DNA of 64,000 nt from Ruegeria sediminis (GCF_005938215.1 NZ_VCPD01000005.1:1-64000); one strand, 5' to 3'; counted from the first letter of the stretch, positions 1 through 8,137 are shown. Program-made: numbers and translations. The notes: generated by a model not told the origin, from the sequence alone.

Positions 1-273
1 CTCCCAAAGCATGGCGCCACGCTGGTTCGTTTGCCAACGGACCCAGCGGTGAAACTGACATCCCTCCTCCGCATACAAGGTTGCATCAGCCGAGGCACAA
101 GGGCAAGGGGCGAGTATGGGGGCCAAGTCTCTCACGGGCGGCGTTTTTATCCGATCGGCGGCAGTCTCGATCCGCCCGGTTAACAAATGCCTGCCAGGCA
201 GGGCGATGGCATGGTCAGCCATTCTGCGGAGATGGGTCGTGCAGTGCGTCCAAGATCCGGGCCAAAACCGATT

Positions 274-333
274 GTACAAAATGGACAGCTCCCCCTGAAG
301 CCCCGGTACAATACGGACAATTCACCGTACAAT
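274..333. repeat. GTACAA direct repeats upstream of the HIT gene
   Basis: The first 430 bases hold no gene I can support. Within them GTACAAAATGGACA (274-287) and GTACAATACGGACA (306-319) are near-identical direct repeats 32 bp apart, and a third GTACAAT lies at 327-333. They sit about 100 bp upstream of the HIT-family gene, so they could be regulator sites, but no regulator is known. Everything else in 1-430 looks featureless. Confidence 0.3.
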
Positions 334-433
334 CCCCCTTGCTTGGCAACCGGGGCGGTCAAGGCGCGGGTTGACCCGGCGGGGTGGCTGGCCCACAACT
401 CTCGCGACAGTTCTGACCCAACGGATGCCCGAC

Positions 434-850
434 ATGGACTACGATCCCGACAACATCTTTGCAAAAATCCTCCGCGGCGAGATTCCGGCGACCCGCGTCT
501 ACGAAGACGATGACACGCTGGCCTTCATGGACATCATGCCCCGCGCCGACGGGCATCTTCTGGTGATCCCGAAGACCCCCTGCCGCAACCTGCTGGACGC
601 CTCGCCCGAGCAGATGGCCGCGGTCATGCAGACGGTGCAAAAGATGGGCCGCGCGGTCATGAAAGCCTTTGATGCTCAGGGGGTTACGGTGCAGCAATTC
701 AACGAGGCCGCGGGCGGGCAGGAGGTGTTTCACCTGCATTTCCACGTCCTGCCGCGCCGCGAAGGCGATCGTCTGCGCCCCCCGGGAAACATGGGCGACA
801 TGGCGGCGATCGCCGGTCACGCCGAGAAGATACGCGCCGCTTTGACCTGA
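434..850 (+). CDS. HIT-family protein (histidine triad nucleotide-binding hydrolase)
   Basis: Small cytosolic protein of about 138 aa. The C-terminal motif HLHFHVLP is the histidine triad (HxHxHxx) of the HIT superfamily, whose members hydrolyse nucleotide phosphoramidates or dinucleotides. The N-terminal segment NIFAKILRGEIP and the following DDTLAFMDIMP are typical of the Hint/PKCI branch, common in alphaproteobacteria. I chose the ATG at 434 because the conserved domain starts a few residues later; an in-frame ATG at 425 is also possible, and neither has a strong Shine-Dalgarno. The gene ends 19 bp before the metal exporter, so the two may be co-transcribed. The physiological substrate cannot be read from sequence. 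Confidence 0.9.
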   Translation: MDYDPDNIFAKILRGEIPATRVYEDDDTLAFMDIMPRADGHLLVIPKTPCRNLLDASPEQMAAVMQTVQKMGRAVMKAFDAQGVTVQQFNEAAGGQEVFHLHFHVLPRREGDRLRPPGNMGDMAAIAGHAEKIRAALT

Positions 851-869
851 AGGGCGGGGCGCGCACCAC

Positions 870-1802
870 ATGCCGCACGATCATTCGCACGGACATGATC
901 ACCACCACATCGATCCGCAAGCCGGAGACGCCCGCGTCGCATGGGCCATCGCGGTAAACCTGTTCCTGACGCTGGCGCAGGTGATCGGCGGGATATTCTC
1001 GGGGTCGCTGGCGCTGATTGCCGATGCGCTGCACAATTTCTCGGACGCCATCGCTCTGATCATCGCCTTCGCGGCCCGCAAGATCGCAAGGCGTCCGGCC
1101 GATGAACGAATGAGTTTCGGCTATGGCAGGGCCGAGGTGATCGCGGCGCTGGTCAACTACACCACCCTGATCGTGCTGTCGGTCTATCTGGTCTACGAGG
1201 GCGTCCTGCGGTTTTTCGAGCCGGAGCCGATCAATGGCTGGATGGTGGTCTGGATTGCGGCGCTTGCGCTGATCGTTGATCTGGTGACGGCGGCCCTGAC
1301 CTATGCAATGGCCAAGGACAGCATGAACATCCGCGCCGCCTTCGTTCACAACATCGCGGATGCGCTGGGGTCGGTGGCGGTGATCCTAGCCGGTGGCGCG
1401 GTGATCCTGTTCGGTTGGACCTGGGTCGACCCCGTGGTGACCATCCTGATCGCCGCCTACATCCTGTGGCACGTGAAGTCCGAGATCGGGGAATCGATCC
1501 GCGTTCTGATGCTGGCCACGCCACCTGGTCTGGACCCCGAGGAGGTCGCAGGCGCGATCGAGGCGGTCGAGGGCGTGCGCGAGGTGCATCACGTGCATCT
1601 GTGGAGCATGCAGGAACGCGAGGCGGCGCTGACCGCCCATCTGGTGATCGAACCCGGAGCCTGGGGGCAGGCTGACGGGATCAAGGCGACCGTGAAGGCC
1701 GAACTGGCGAAGCGCTTCGGCGTCAGGCACGCGACGCTGGAACTGGAATGCTCGTCGCACGCCTGCGTCGGATCGGCCCGTTTCGGTCATGATCAGGAGT
1801 AG
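870..1802 (+). CDS. CDF-family cation efflux protein (zinc/cobalt exporter)
   Basis: Inner-membrane protein of 310 aa of the cation diffusion facilitator family, which exports Zn2+ and related divalent metals in exchange for protons. The N-terminus is histidine-rich (PHDHSHGHDHHHID), a likely metal-binding tail. Several hydrophobic segments follow. The first carries the conserved HNFSD motif within ADALHNFSDA, and a second family motif (FVHNIADALGSV) lies near residue 155. The C-terminal ~90 residues form the usual cytoplasmic ferredoxin-like domain, with HHVHLWSM. It is of the CzcD/ZitB/DmeF type; the metal cannot be assigned. It is preceded closely by the HIT gene. Confidence 0.93.
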   Translation: MPHDHSHGHDHHHIDPQAGDARVAWAIAVNLFLTLAQVIGGIFSGSLALIADALHNFSDAIALIIAFAARKIARRPADERMSFGYGRAEVIAALVNYTTLIVLSVYLVYEGVLRFFEPEPINGWMVVWIAALALIVDLVTAALTYAMAKDSMNIRAAFVHNIADALGSVAVILAGGAVILFGWTWVDPVVTILIAAYILWHVKSEIGESIRVLMLATPPGLDPEEVAGAIEAVEGVREVHHVHLWSMQEREAALTAHLVIEPGAWGQADGIKATVKAELAKRFGVRHATLELECSSHACVGSARFGHDQE

Positions 1803-2225
1803 TTTCGGTTCGACAAACGAATTGCCGTTCCGATTATGGGGTCGGAACGGCAGACTCGTACACAAACACATTGTCGGTTCTCATGGGTGTGCCCATGATG
1901 GCCGGCATTAACGCACCACTCACTCTAAGAACGGCAGGATCACTATAACCCAAAAGCGACGTCCGAGTCCGATCGCCGTTCACGCGTTTACTGAAAACAA
2001 AGGATATTTTTTTGGGAATGGTCGCTTTCCGACTTTTCGACATGAAACATAAGAATGGTTTTTTCCGGATTGTTCATGCGGCGGGTGATAAAGGGCCAAC
2101 TTTCGACTCAATTGCTGAGTCGCAAACGCGCATTTTCGGGCACATTTGCTTGGTCGAATCCGGGGATTCCGGAGAATTCGCACGCCGCCGTCCCTCACGC
2201 CGCCGTCCCTTAGGTTGCCGACAGT
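1803..2225. other. Intergenic stretch with a hairpin and a 15-bp tandem repeat
   Basis: I see no convincing gene in these 423 bases between the convergent CDF gene and lipB. The base composition is more AT-rich than the surroundings around 1950-2110. There is a perfect 7-bp inverted repeat at 2104-2122 (CGACTCA, 5-nt loop, TGAGTCG) and an exact tandem duplication of CACGCCGCCGTCCCT at 2181-2195 and 2196-2210. It may be a degraded remnant or simple spacer. Confidence 0.4.
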
Positions 2226-2882
2226 TCAGCCGCGCGCAGTTTCGAAAACCTCGTCGAAGGTCTTGCGCAGCGCCACGTCAACATCCTCCATCGTGACCGG
2301 CAGGCCCAGGTCGACCAGGGACGTCACGCCGTACTCGGAAATGCCGCAGGGCACGATGCCCGAGAAATGGTCCAGATCCGGCTCGACATTGATCGAGATG
2401 CCATGAAAGCTCACCCATTTTCTCAGGCGAATGCCGATCGCGGCGATCTTGTCCTCGGCCGGTTTGCCAAGGGCGGTCAGCGGCTTGTCTTCGCGTTGCA
2501 CCCAGACGCCGACCCGGCCGTCACGGATTTCCCCGCGCACGTTGAACTCGGCCAGGGCCGCGATCACCCAGGTCTCAAGCTGCTGAACGAAGCGGCGCAC
2601 GTCGTGACCGCGCTTGCCCACATCCAGCATGACGTAGACCACGCGCTGCCCTGGCCCGTGATAGGTGTACTGTCCGCCGCGTTTGCTTTCGAAGACCGGG
2701 AAACGGTCGGGATCGGTCAGATCCTCGCGCCGGGCCGAGGTGCCGGCGGTGTATAGCGGGGGGTGCTCCAGCAGCCAGATGCACTCTTCCGCCTCGCCGG
2801 CCGCAATTGCCGCGGCGCGGGCCTCCATGAAGGCCACCGCTTCGGCATATTCGGTCAGACCGTCTGTGATCTTCCATTCCAT
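2226..2882 (-). CDS. lipB: Octanoyltransferase LipB
   Basis: 218-aa enzyme that moves octanoyl from acyl carrier protein to lipoyl domains, the first step of endogenous lipoate synthesis. The diagnostic block is [11 protein letters not shown] (residues ~75-85), preceded by KRGGQYTYH with the family's RGG and H. Also present are the [11 protein letters not shown] motif, the [21 protein letters not shown] region with the catalytic Cys (IVPCGI), and the downstream conserved GVTSL. Length is typical. It stands alone between two unrelated genes; lipA is not in the window. Confidence 0.96.
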   Translation of the reverse strand: MEWKITDGLTEYAEAVAFMEARAAAIAAGEAEECIWLLEHPPLYTAGTSARREDLTDPDRFPVFESKRGGQYTYHGPGQRVVYVMLDVGKRGHDVRRFVQQLETWVIAALAEFNVRGEIRDGRVGVWVQREDKPLTALGKPAEDKIAAIGIRLRKWVSFHGISINVEPDLDHFSGIVPCGISEYGVTSLVDLGLPVTMEDVDVALRKTFDEVFETARG

Positions 2883-2923
2883 GAGGCGTGCATATCGCGA
2901 AGGCCGGACCTGCGAAAGGGGGA

Positions 2924-3583
2924 TCAGGCGGCCTCGGACAGGCAGCGTTGCAGCACCTGCTTGTAGGTGTCGCCGCCCTGCGCGCCGGTCACCAGATACT
3001 TGCCGCCGAACACCATCGCAGGAACGCCGGAGATACCGCGGCTGGTCCAGAACCGCTGTTTCTCGCGCACAGGCGCCGCATACGCGCCCGACTCGAGCGC
3101 CTGCCGCACGGCCACCGGGTCGAGACCGGCGCTTTCTGCGGCCCCGATCAGGACATCGATGTCAGAGACATCCTTTTGCTGCGTGAAATAAGTTTGAAAC
3201 AGGGCCATCTTCAGCGGATGCTGCCGGCCTTGGCCTTCGGCCCAGTCGAGCAACTGGTGCGCCGGAAAGGTGTTCACGATCCGGCTGTCGTCGGTGAAGT
3301 TGAATGTGAAGCCCAGTTCCGCGCCCATGGCCGTTAGGCGATCGCGCACCTGCTGGCTCTGCTCCGCCGTCGATCCGTACTTCTCGACAATGTGTTCCCG
3401 CAGGTTCTGGCCATCGGGCCCCATATCGGGATTGAGTTCGAAGGGATGCCATCTGAGGCGGGCAAGAACTTCCAGATCCGCCAACGCCTTGTCCAGTTGC
3501 CGGAATCCGACGATGCACCACGGGCAAACAATGTCCGAGACGATGTCGATCTGAACGACGGGCCGGTTGTCAGGAGCGGTCAT
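2924..3583 (-). CDS. DsbA/FrnE-family thioredoxin-fold oxidoreductase
   Basis: 219-aa protein with a CPWC redox motif ([14 protein letters not shown]) immediately after the first beta strand. The helical insertion and the cis-proline region [20 protein letters not shown] are typical of the FrnE branch of the DsbA family. It lacks a signal peptide, so it probably acts in the cytoplasm as a 2-hydroxychromene-isomerase-like disulfide oxidoreductase. I start it at 3583 because ATG there follows AAGGAA at a good distance. An open frame continues 23 codons further upstream but lacks a ribosome site. The chemical substrate is unknown. Confidence 0.9.
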   Translation of the reverse strand: MTAPDNRPVVQIDIVSDIVCPWCIVGFRQLDKALADLEVLARLRWHPFELNPDMGPDGQNLREHIVEKYGSTAEQSQQVRDRLTAMGAELGFTFNFTDDSRIVNTFPAHQLLDWAEGQGRQHPLKMALFQTYFTQQKDVSDIDVLIGAAESAGLDPVAVRQALESGAYAAPVREKQRFWTSRGISGVPAMVFGGKYLVTGAQGGDTYKQVLQRCLSEAA

Positions 3584-3724
3584 CGAGTGTTCCTTCAGAT
3601 GCACAGTGCGACGGGCGGACCCTACAGATATGAGGCGTGTCGGGGAAATCAATCTGTAGCGATTTTTGTCTCTTCACATCCCTCGCGCGACCGTCTATAC
3701 GCCCCTCTACCAAGCCAAGGCAGT

Positions 3725-3811
3725 GCGGTCGTGGCGGAATTGGTAGACGCGCAGCGTTGAGGTCGCTGTGGGGTAACTCCCGTGGAAGTTCGAGTCTTCT
3801 CGACCGCACCA
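3725..3811 (+). tRNA. tRNA-Leu (GAG)
   Basis: Complete cloverleaf of 87 nt with encoded CCA. Acceptor GCGGTCG (3725-3731) pairs with CGACCGC (3801-3807); D arm GCG...CGC; anticodon stem CAGCG/CGCTG with loop TTGAGGT, anticodon GAG at 3759-3761; long type II variable arm as expected for leucine; T arm with TTCGAGT loop. It reads CUC/CUU codons. The gene is intact at the left junction of the integrated element, whose attachment sequence is the tRNA 3' end. Confidence 0.96.
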
Positions 3812-3812
3812 T
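3790..3812 (+). repeat. Left attachment site (attL), in tRNA-Leu 3' end
   Basis: The 23 bases from 3790 (TCGAGTCTTCTCGACC, then GCACCAT) are repeated exactly at 19589-19611. The sequence spans the T loop, acceptor 3' strand and CCA of tRNA-Leu(GAG) plus one base. It is the classic tyrosine-integrase attachment arrangement that preserves the tRNA. Confidence 0.93.
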
Positions 3813-3869
3813 CATTTTTCCCATAAAAACAAAGAACATTAAGGAAAACAGGGCTATAGCCTTGCAAAA

Positions 3870-3903
3870 CGTCACACAAACCGTCACACAATGGTGTGTG
3901 ACG
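3870..3903. promoter_or_regulatory. CGTCACACA repeats at left end (candidate integrase arm or RDF sites)
   Basis: CGTCACACA occurs at 3870-3878 and 3882-3890, and its reverse complement TGTGTGACG at 3895-3903, so the second and third form a 9-bp hairpin with an ATGG loop. The same nonamer, again with an inverted partner, lies at the right end of the element (19506-19514 and 19531-19539). Presence just inside both ends suggests arm-type binding sites. The left set also overlaps the region from which the integrase gene must be transcribed, so autoregulation is possible. Confidence 0.5.
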
Positions 3904-3924
3904 ATTCCATTTTGAGGTGACGAC

Positions 3925-5583
3925 ATGGCGCTGCCAAAGGTAACCGGGACCATCCAGCTTCGAGGGCGATATCACGCCAAGATTCGAGTCCCGGCGGAAC
4001 TGAAGGACCAATACGACGGCAAGGAATTCTATCAGAAGAGCCTGAAGACGTCGGACCCTCGCACCGCAGAAAAAGAGGTTCGGGCAATCCTCGCTGTGAT
4101 GGATGCACAGAAGGACAAGGCCAAGGCAGAAGAGGGCTGGAAGGCGCTGGCACGGAACCTGCCACCGGATCAGAGGGCGCTATTGGATAACGCGGGCGGG
4201 TTGTCTGGCCTGCTTAAGCAATTTCAGGATGGAAAGCGCGCGCTGGCATTCATGCAGGCTGGTGCACCTGCTGACGCAGGCTCCACCGACATAGAAGGCG
4301 GCGAAGTCGAATATATCCGAGGCGACTCCTTTGTGGTTCAGAGAACGGGCGCGCCCCCTACAAAAGTTGTGACCGACAACGTCACTGATCAGGAAGAATT
4401 GCAGGTCGCAGTGGCAGAGCACCGGGCCGCGTCAGCGGCGGTTCAAGCGCAGACAAATGCGCGGGGGCGTGTCCTTCGCCAGATCGGACAGGACGTTGAC
4501 CTTGTGGGCGATGTATTCAGCTTGCGCGATGTAATCGAGAAGTGGGCACCGACTGTCGATCCTCAGACCGCTGACGCGGCCCGCTACTATGTCCGCCGGT
4601 TCAATGAACTGAATGGCGAGATCGCTGTTACTGAACTGACCAAGGCCCATCTTCGCGATTATGCCGAAGCGATTAAGGGCCTGCCCACGGTCTTGTCGGC
4701 AAAGTTGCCAGACGGGCGATTTGTTCGCGACCTTGCATTCAATGAGGCCATCGCATGGGCGAAGAAGAACAAGAGGGACACCCTTTCGGACAAGACGCGG
4801 GATAAGTACGTGGCCGTGATGAAGCGGCTCCTGAGTTTTGCGGCGGAACAAGATTACCGCCAAGGCAATCCGTGGGGCGATTACAAACTGCCCCGCGTGA
4901 AGCAGAAGCACAGTGAAAAACAGAAGGCAGACCGCCGCCCGTTCACGCCGGATGAAGAGCGCCGGATTCTTGATTTCGTCACTCAGTCCAATCAGGAGCA
5001 GTATGCGAAAACAACAATTGACTATTGGGCACCATGGATAGCGGCACACCACGGAACGCGGTTGCAGGAAACCTGTCAGCTTCGCCTTTGTGATTTCGAG
5101 ATACGCGACGGCGTTTGGTCTATGCAGATCACCGACGAAGGCGAAGACATGCGCGCGAAAAGCGGGGCCACGGTTCGATGGGTGCCGGTACATCCTAAGT
5201 TGATGGAAATCGGATTGCGCGGGCATATCGAAGCACGCCGGAAGGTAATGCCCGCCGAGGCTTTGGCATTCGATCAGTGGGAGCGGTACGCGAAGAGATT
5301 TGGGGAGTTGCAGCCTGACAAGCGTGGCCGCGTCAGCGGGCCATATGGCAAGCGGTTCGCTACCCTGCGGAAGAATTTGAAAATTACGGGTGGGAAGGTC
5401 GCCTTCCACAGCTTCCGCCACCGATTGCAGGATGCGGCGGACGATGTGGGCATGCCCGACTCGCATCGGCGGTATCTCACGGGGCGTGCGAACAAAGACG
5501 CTGTAGAAGGTGGCTACGGCGAGGGCGCAGGCATGACGTACTTACTGGAGTCGTTGAGGCAGGTTGACCCGATGCGCGACTGA
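3925..5583 (+). CDS. int: Tyrosine-recombinase integrase
   Basis: 552-aa site-specific recombinase that would integrate and excise the element at tRNA-Leu. The N-terminal ~60 residues (GRYHAKIRVPAEL and following) resemble the DUF6538-type arm-binding domain common in Rhodobacterales integrases. A SAM-like core-binding domain lies at ~195-330. The catalytic domain contains R379 (GTRLQE), H495-x-x-R498 (HSFRH) and the nucleophile Y531 (GGYGEG). The usual LGH motif is LTGRA here. The start ATG follows GAGGTGAC. The gene is adjacent to attL and reads away from it. Four copies of the element's short palindrome lie inside it (4267, 4426, 4568, 5328). Confidence 0.94.
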   Translation: MALPKVTGTIQLRGRYHAKIRVPAELKDQYDGKEFYQKSLKTSDPRTAEKEVRAILAVMDAQKDKAKAEEGWKALARNLPPDQRALLDNAGGLSGLLKQFQDGKRALAFMQAGAPADAGSTDIEGGEVEYIRGDSFVVQRTGAPPTKVVTDNVTDQEELQVAVAEHRAASAAVQAQTNARGRVLRQIGQDVDLVGDVFSLRDVIEKWAPTVDPQTADAARYYVRRFNELNGEIAVTELTKAHLRDYAEAIKGLPTVLSAKLPDGRFVRDLAFNEAIAWAKKNKRDTLSDKTRDKYVAVMKRLLSFAAEQDYRQGNPWGDYKLPRVKQKHSEKQKADRRPFTPDEERRILDFVTQSNQEQYAKTTIDYWAPWIAAHHGTRLQETCQLRLCDFEIRDGVWSMQITDEGEDMRAKSGATVRWVPVHPKLMEIGLRGHIEARRKVMPAEALAFDQWERYAKRFGELQPDKRGRVSGPYGKRFATLRKNLKITGGKVAFHSFRHRLQDAADDVGMPDSHRRYLTGRANKDAVEGGYGEGAGMTYLLESLRQVDPMRD

Positions 5584-5669
5584 TCTGGTGACATTCTGAT
5601 GGGGTAGGGGGCGCGTTTGCGGCCCTTTTCTTTGCCTGTTTCCGAATCAGACCTTCGAACCGTTACAGA

Positions 5670-5698
5670 TTGACATTTTGAAATGTCAAGGATATAAT
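5670..5698 (+). promoter_or_regulatory. Consensus sigma-70 promoter with overlapping operator palindrome
   Basis: TTGACA (5670-5675), a 17-bp spacer and TATAAT (5693-5698) match the sigma-70 consensus perfectly. The -35 and spacer are covered by a palindrome at 5670-5689: TTGACATTT, 2-nt centre, AAATGTCAA. Such a strong promoter with an embedded operator is expected for the repressed early operon of a temperate element. It would drive the small genes starting at 5791, after a leader of about 85 nt. The repressor is not identified. The rest of 5584-5790 shows no gene. Confidence 0.75.
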
Positions 5699-5790
5699 CA
5701 ACACATCAAGACAAGTAGTGGCCGAGTACGAACGCGGGGCGTTCCGTCGGTCATGTCATCCACAAAATTAAACGAACGGTAGGCGAAACG

Positions 5791-6366
5791 ATGACCTATT
5801 TTACGGTCAGGTCCGACGACCTGAAAAGCACACTAGTCTGTAGCGTAAACAGCATGTGGCGTTGGCTGCGTCATATCGAGCGCGAACGAGATTGGAACGT
5901 CAACGGCGCGCGGACTGGTAGCACGCCTGACCGCTTTCGACTGACTGACCTAGTGGTCGCGCTCCGGCAGAACCGCAGGCGTGGGCTGAGTGGAGACGAA
6001 CTACGCGCTGTTGTCGCGCTAGATACCTCCAAAACTGATCCATCGGCACCTTTGGGCCATGACGCGGACGCGCGCGCCGCTGCACTGATCGAGAGTTTTA
6101 GTGGAGAAGAGCGCGAGAGGTACGCCAGAGTCTCGGAGCAAGCTGCGAAGGCTGCGACGCAAGCTCTGTGGGGCAAGGGCCACCTTTACAACGGCGGGCG
6201 CTGTCTCGGCCTTCTACCGCTGCGCCCGGAAATTCTGGCCTACAGCATGACCGGACAGCGCCGCGACGGATTCCCTGATCACACCGAGCGTCAGTGGGGC
6301 GCGTACATCACACAACATGTGATGGCGACAGTCACCGCAGACGAACTAATCAACCTCGCAAGCTAA
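5791..6366 (+). CDS. Hypothetical protein, first gene of the element's early operon
   Basis: 191 aa, no recognised family. The N-terminal part has a helix-rich stretch, SMWRWLRHIERERDW followed by PDRFRLTDLVVALR, that could be a small winged-helix or MerR-like DNA-binding unit. The middle is charged and alanine-rich (residues ~70-125), and the C-terminus is compact. It is the first gene behind the consensus promoter and is followed after 20 bp by the next small gene. A regulatory role is an inference from position only. Confidence 0.7.
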   Translation: MTYFTVRSDDLKSTLVCSVNSMWRWLRHIERERDWNVNGARTGSTPDRFRLTDLVVALRQNRRRGLSGDELRAVVALDTSKTDPSAPLGHDADARAAALIESFSGEERERYARVSEQAAKAATQALWGKGHLYNGGRCLGLLPLRPEILAYSMTGQRRDGFPDHTERQWGAYITQHVMATVTADELINLAS

Positions 6367-6386
6367 CCAAAACGGAGCAGAAAATT

Positions 6387-6626
6387 ATGAATCTTCTGAA
6401 AGTTAACACGGCGTGCGCAATCCTCGCCCAGACTCGTGGAGTCGGGGCAGTTGGCGCACGTCATATTGTCGAAGTCATGGAGGTGACCTTGTCGAAAATG
6501 AAAAGCGTCCGGGGCTTCTACTCGGTCGAGACCATTGGCGCGGCACTCGCAGAAATGGGACAGCCGCTGACCAATGCTGAGGCTGTCGCCCTTGAGGCCG
6601 TCGCAGCCGCGCGGAATGGAGGCTGA
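6387..6626 (+). CDS. Hypothetical small protein
   Basis: 79 aa starting MNLLKVNTACAILAQT. I chose ATG 6387, preceded by GGAG, over longer upstream readings that overlap the preceding gene. It is predicted to be mostly helical and carries no motif I recognise. It ends 2 bp before the next ATG, so it belongs to the same operon. Confidence 0.65.
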   Translation: MNLLKVNTACAILAQTRGVGAVGARHIVEVMEVTLSKMKSVRGFYSVETIGAALAEMGQPLTNAEAVALEAVAAARNGG

Positions 6627-6628
6627 CC

Positions 6629-7138
6629 ATGTCTGAGAAACTTGAGGCACTTCTAACTAACTTGTCGACATCTGAGGCGGCATCCTTGATGACTGCCGCG
6701 CACCAAATTTCCGCCGCAGCACGTGCAGAATTCGGCACAGAGGTGCCTTTGGATGACATCGCCGGTCTCGTACAGGTCCGGGATGCGGTGTTCCATGGCG
6801 GACTTGATGCGGCGGACATGTCCAATGCCCTCTACAATCTCCGCCAGAACAGTGCCGCCGTTCGGGAACACCTCGCACGTACCGAAGGCGTGGCAGAGGC
6901 GGCAAAGATGGGTGCTGATACATCGTCCGGCGAATTGGATGGCGAGACGCTTATGAGCATCAAAAGCCCCGCCCGCAGGATGGCCTTGGCGCGCAAGCAC
7001 GGGTTCGCACTCCCGAAAGCGGACCGAGGCGACCGGCGACCGGCGGAGACCTACAGCGCCACCGACACGGACACAGTTGCTCAGACGATCAACGACGCGG
7101 TTGCACGCATGAACGCCGCACGGGGGATCACAAAATGA
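6629..7138 (+). CDS. Hypothetical protein
   Basis: 169-aa, predicted alpha-helical protein with an acidic middle and a basic C-terminal third (ARRMALARKHGF, KADRGDRRPA). No family recognised. It is tightly coupled to neighbours: 2 bp after the preceding stop and a 4-bp overlap (ATGA) with the next start. Comparison with other tRNA-Leu elements of Rhodobacterales would show whether it is a conserved early protein. Confidence 0.7.
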   Translation: MSEKLEALLTNLSTSEAASLMTAAHQISAAARAEFGTEVPLDDIAGLVQVRDAVFHGGLDAADMSNALYNLRQNSAAVREHLARTEGVAEAAKMGADTSSGELDGETLMSIKSPARRMALARKHGFALPKADRGDRRPAETYSATDTDTVAQTINDAVARMNAARGITK

Positions 7139-7419
7139 GCATGGGGGTCATGCTCAGAGGTTCCAGCGAAACCAAACAGCGCATTGCGGTGCGCGACACA
7201 AAGTTTCGGCGCGCTGCCAAGGTGCGCAGGAAAATGACCCGCGACGAATTGGACGCAGAAGAGGCGCGATTGATCGAAGAGGCGGCAATCATGGCGGCTG
7301 CGATGGGGCTGGATGACCAGCACATCGGGCGTGGGTGGTCGCGCGCCGAACTAGACCTGAACCGCGACGGAATTCTGAGCGAGTTCCATGTGCCAGAGAC
7401 ACCGGAGTCCGTCCAATGA
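7135..7419 (+). CDS. Hypothetical small charged protein
   Basis: 94 aa, rich in Arg and Glu, with a coiled-coil-like stretch in the middle (RKMTRDELDAEEARLIEEAA). No family recognised. The start overlaps the previous stop by 4 bp, and its own stop overlaps the next ATG (7416-7419), so translation is probably coupled through the operon. Confidence 0.68.
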   Translation: MSMGVMLRGSSETKQRIAVRDTKFRRAAKVRRKMTRDELDAEEARLIEEAAIMAAAMGLDDQHIGRGWSRAELDLNRDGILSEFHVPETPESVQ

Positions 7420-7625
7420 TGCCGCGCGATGCCGAGATTTTCGCCCCACTTTGGACGCTGGTTGATGCTTTGAACATCTTCACAGAGAACCATCCGGGCG
7501 AGGAATTGACCATGACAGAAATCGACGTGCGCCGGATCACCGGCATGGGGATTGCCATTCGTCCAGCCCTTCGCAAGGCGGGATTCCTGAATCCGCGACC
7601 GGGAGTCTGGGTCCGCCCAGCGTAA
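7416..7625 (+). CDS. Hypothetical small protein, possible winged-helix
   Basis: 69 aa beginning MMPRDAEIFAPLW. The pattern of helix, a TEIDVRRITGMGIAIRPALRKAGF segment (read as two helices) and a WVRP beta tail resembles a small winged-helix fold, but no family is recognised. The start overlaps the upstream stop. The start could be either of two consecutive ATG codons at 7416 and 7419. It is the last gene before a GC-rich hairpin region. Confidence 0.62.
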   Translation: MMPRDAEIFAPLWTLVDALNIFTENHPGEELTMTEIDVRRITGMGIAIRPALRKAGFLNPRPGVWVRPA

Positions 7626-7633
7626 CGAGAATT

Positions 7634-7698
7634 CCCCCGGCGGTTTTCGCCTGCTGTCGGGGGTCGGGGCGGCGGGTTGGGCTAGAACCCGCCGCCCC
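7634..7698. repeat. Two strong GC-rich hairpins after the early genes
   Basis: A hairpin with CCCCCG/CGGGGG ends and an inner GGCG/CGCC stem lies at about 7634-7663. A perfect 13-bp stem follows at 7666-7678/7686-7698 (GGGGCGGCGGGTT with its complement, 7-nt loop). A weaker GC-rich inverted repeat follows at about 7730-7775. No T-run follows either stem, so these may be attenuators or RNA stabilisers rather than intrinsic terminators. Confidence 0.55.
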
Positions 7699-7794
7699 AC
7701 AGAATTCCCGCCGTTTTGCATGTGCGGTGGGTGGGGGCGGTGGAGCCTGTACCGCCGCCCCACACATACCCCCTCCCAACAAGAGAATTGAGAA

Positions 7795-7968
7795 ATGAGC
7801 AAGCTTGAACAAGCATCCCGCGAAATCGTGGAGACTACGGAAAAACTGTATGACCTCAGCATGAATCCGCTCCATTTCGCCGAGATGAGACAGCTAACCA
7901 CACAGTTGGAAAAAGCCCTCGCTGCGCATGCCCGCGCCATGTCGAAAAATCGGGAAATGGGCTTCTGA
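7795..7968 (+). CDS. Hypothetical 57-aa protein
   Basis: Short open frame starting MSKLEQASREIVETT and ending KNREMGF, preceded by AAGAGAATTGAGAA. Its composition (amphipathic, helical, heptad-like leucines) looks protein-like, and it fills the space between the hairpins and the antisense-RNA locus. No family recognised. The frame could be spurious, but its start context and helix-compatible sequence favour a real small gene. Confidence 0.5.
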   Translation: MSKLEQASREIVETTEKLYDLSMNPLHFAEMRQLTTQLEKALAAHARAMSKNREMGF

Positions 7969-8052
7969 TCACAAAATATTTCAGATTGAAATAAAAGTGA
8001 GTGAATTGGCAAAGTCGTCTTAAAGACGAAAAGTTTTCTCGGCTGGCGTCCC

Positions 8053-8092
8053 AAAAAAGAAAACCCCCTGCCGGGAGTACAACGGCAGGGGG
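8053..8092 (-). terminator. Intrinsic terminator of the minus-strand RNA
   Basis: Stem CCCCCTGCCG (8064-8073) pairs perfectly with CGGCAGGGGG (8083-8092) with a 9-nt loop. On the minus strand it is followed by TTTTCTTTTTT (8063-8053). On the plus strand no T-run follows, so the signal works for leftward transcription only. Confidence 0.82.
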
Positions 8093-8132
8093 TCGGAGTG
8101 CGATGTTAGCTGTTCCACAAACCCGAGGAACA
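8053..8132 (-). ncRNA. Probable ~80-nt antisense/regulatory RNA
   Basis: On the minus strand a near-consensus promoter (TTGACA, 17 bp, TATACA; 8166-8138) points to a start near 8131. The transcript would end at an intrinsic terminator (10-bp GC stem then TTTTCTTTTTT) near 8053. The RNA would have a 5' hairpin (TGTTCC/GGAACA, 10-nt loop, 8111-8132) and the terminator hairpin, with no start codon and good ribosome site between. The 5' loop contains GGGTTTGTG, complementary to CACAAACCC at 8392-8400 in the putative leader of the primase-helicase gene. This is the arrangement of an antisense control RNA, similar in concept to satellite P4 CI RNA. Expression is inferred, not shown. Confidence 0.68.
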
Positions 8133-8137
8133 CGTAA

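Noticed and set aside
8064..8092. Plus-strand terminator after the 57-aa gene
   Set aside because: The T-run is only on the minus-strand side of the stem, so it ends leftward transcription.
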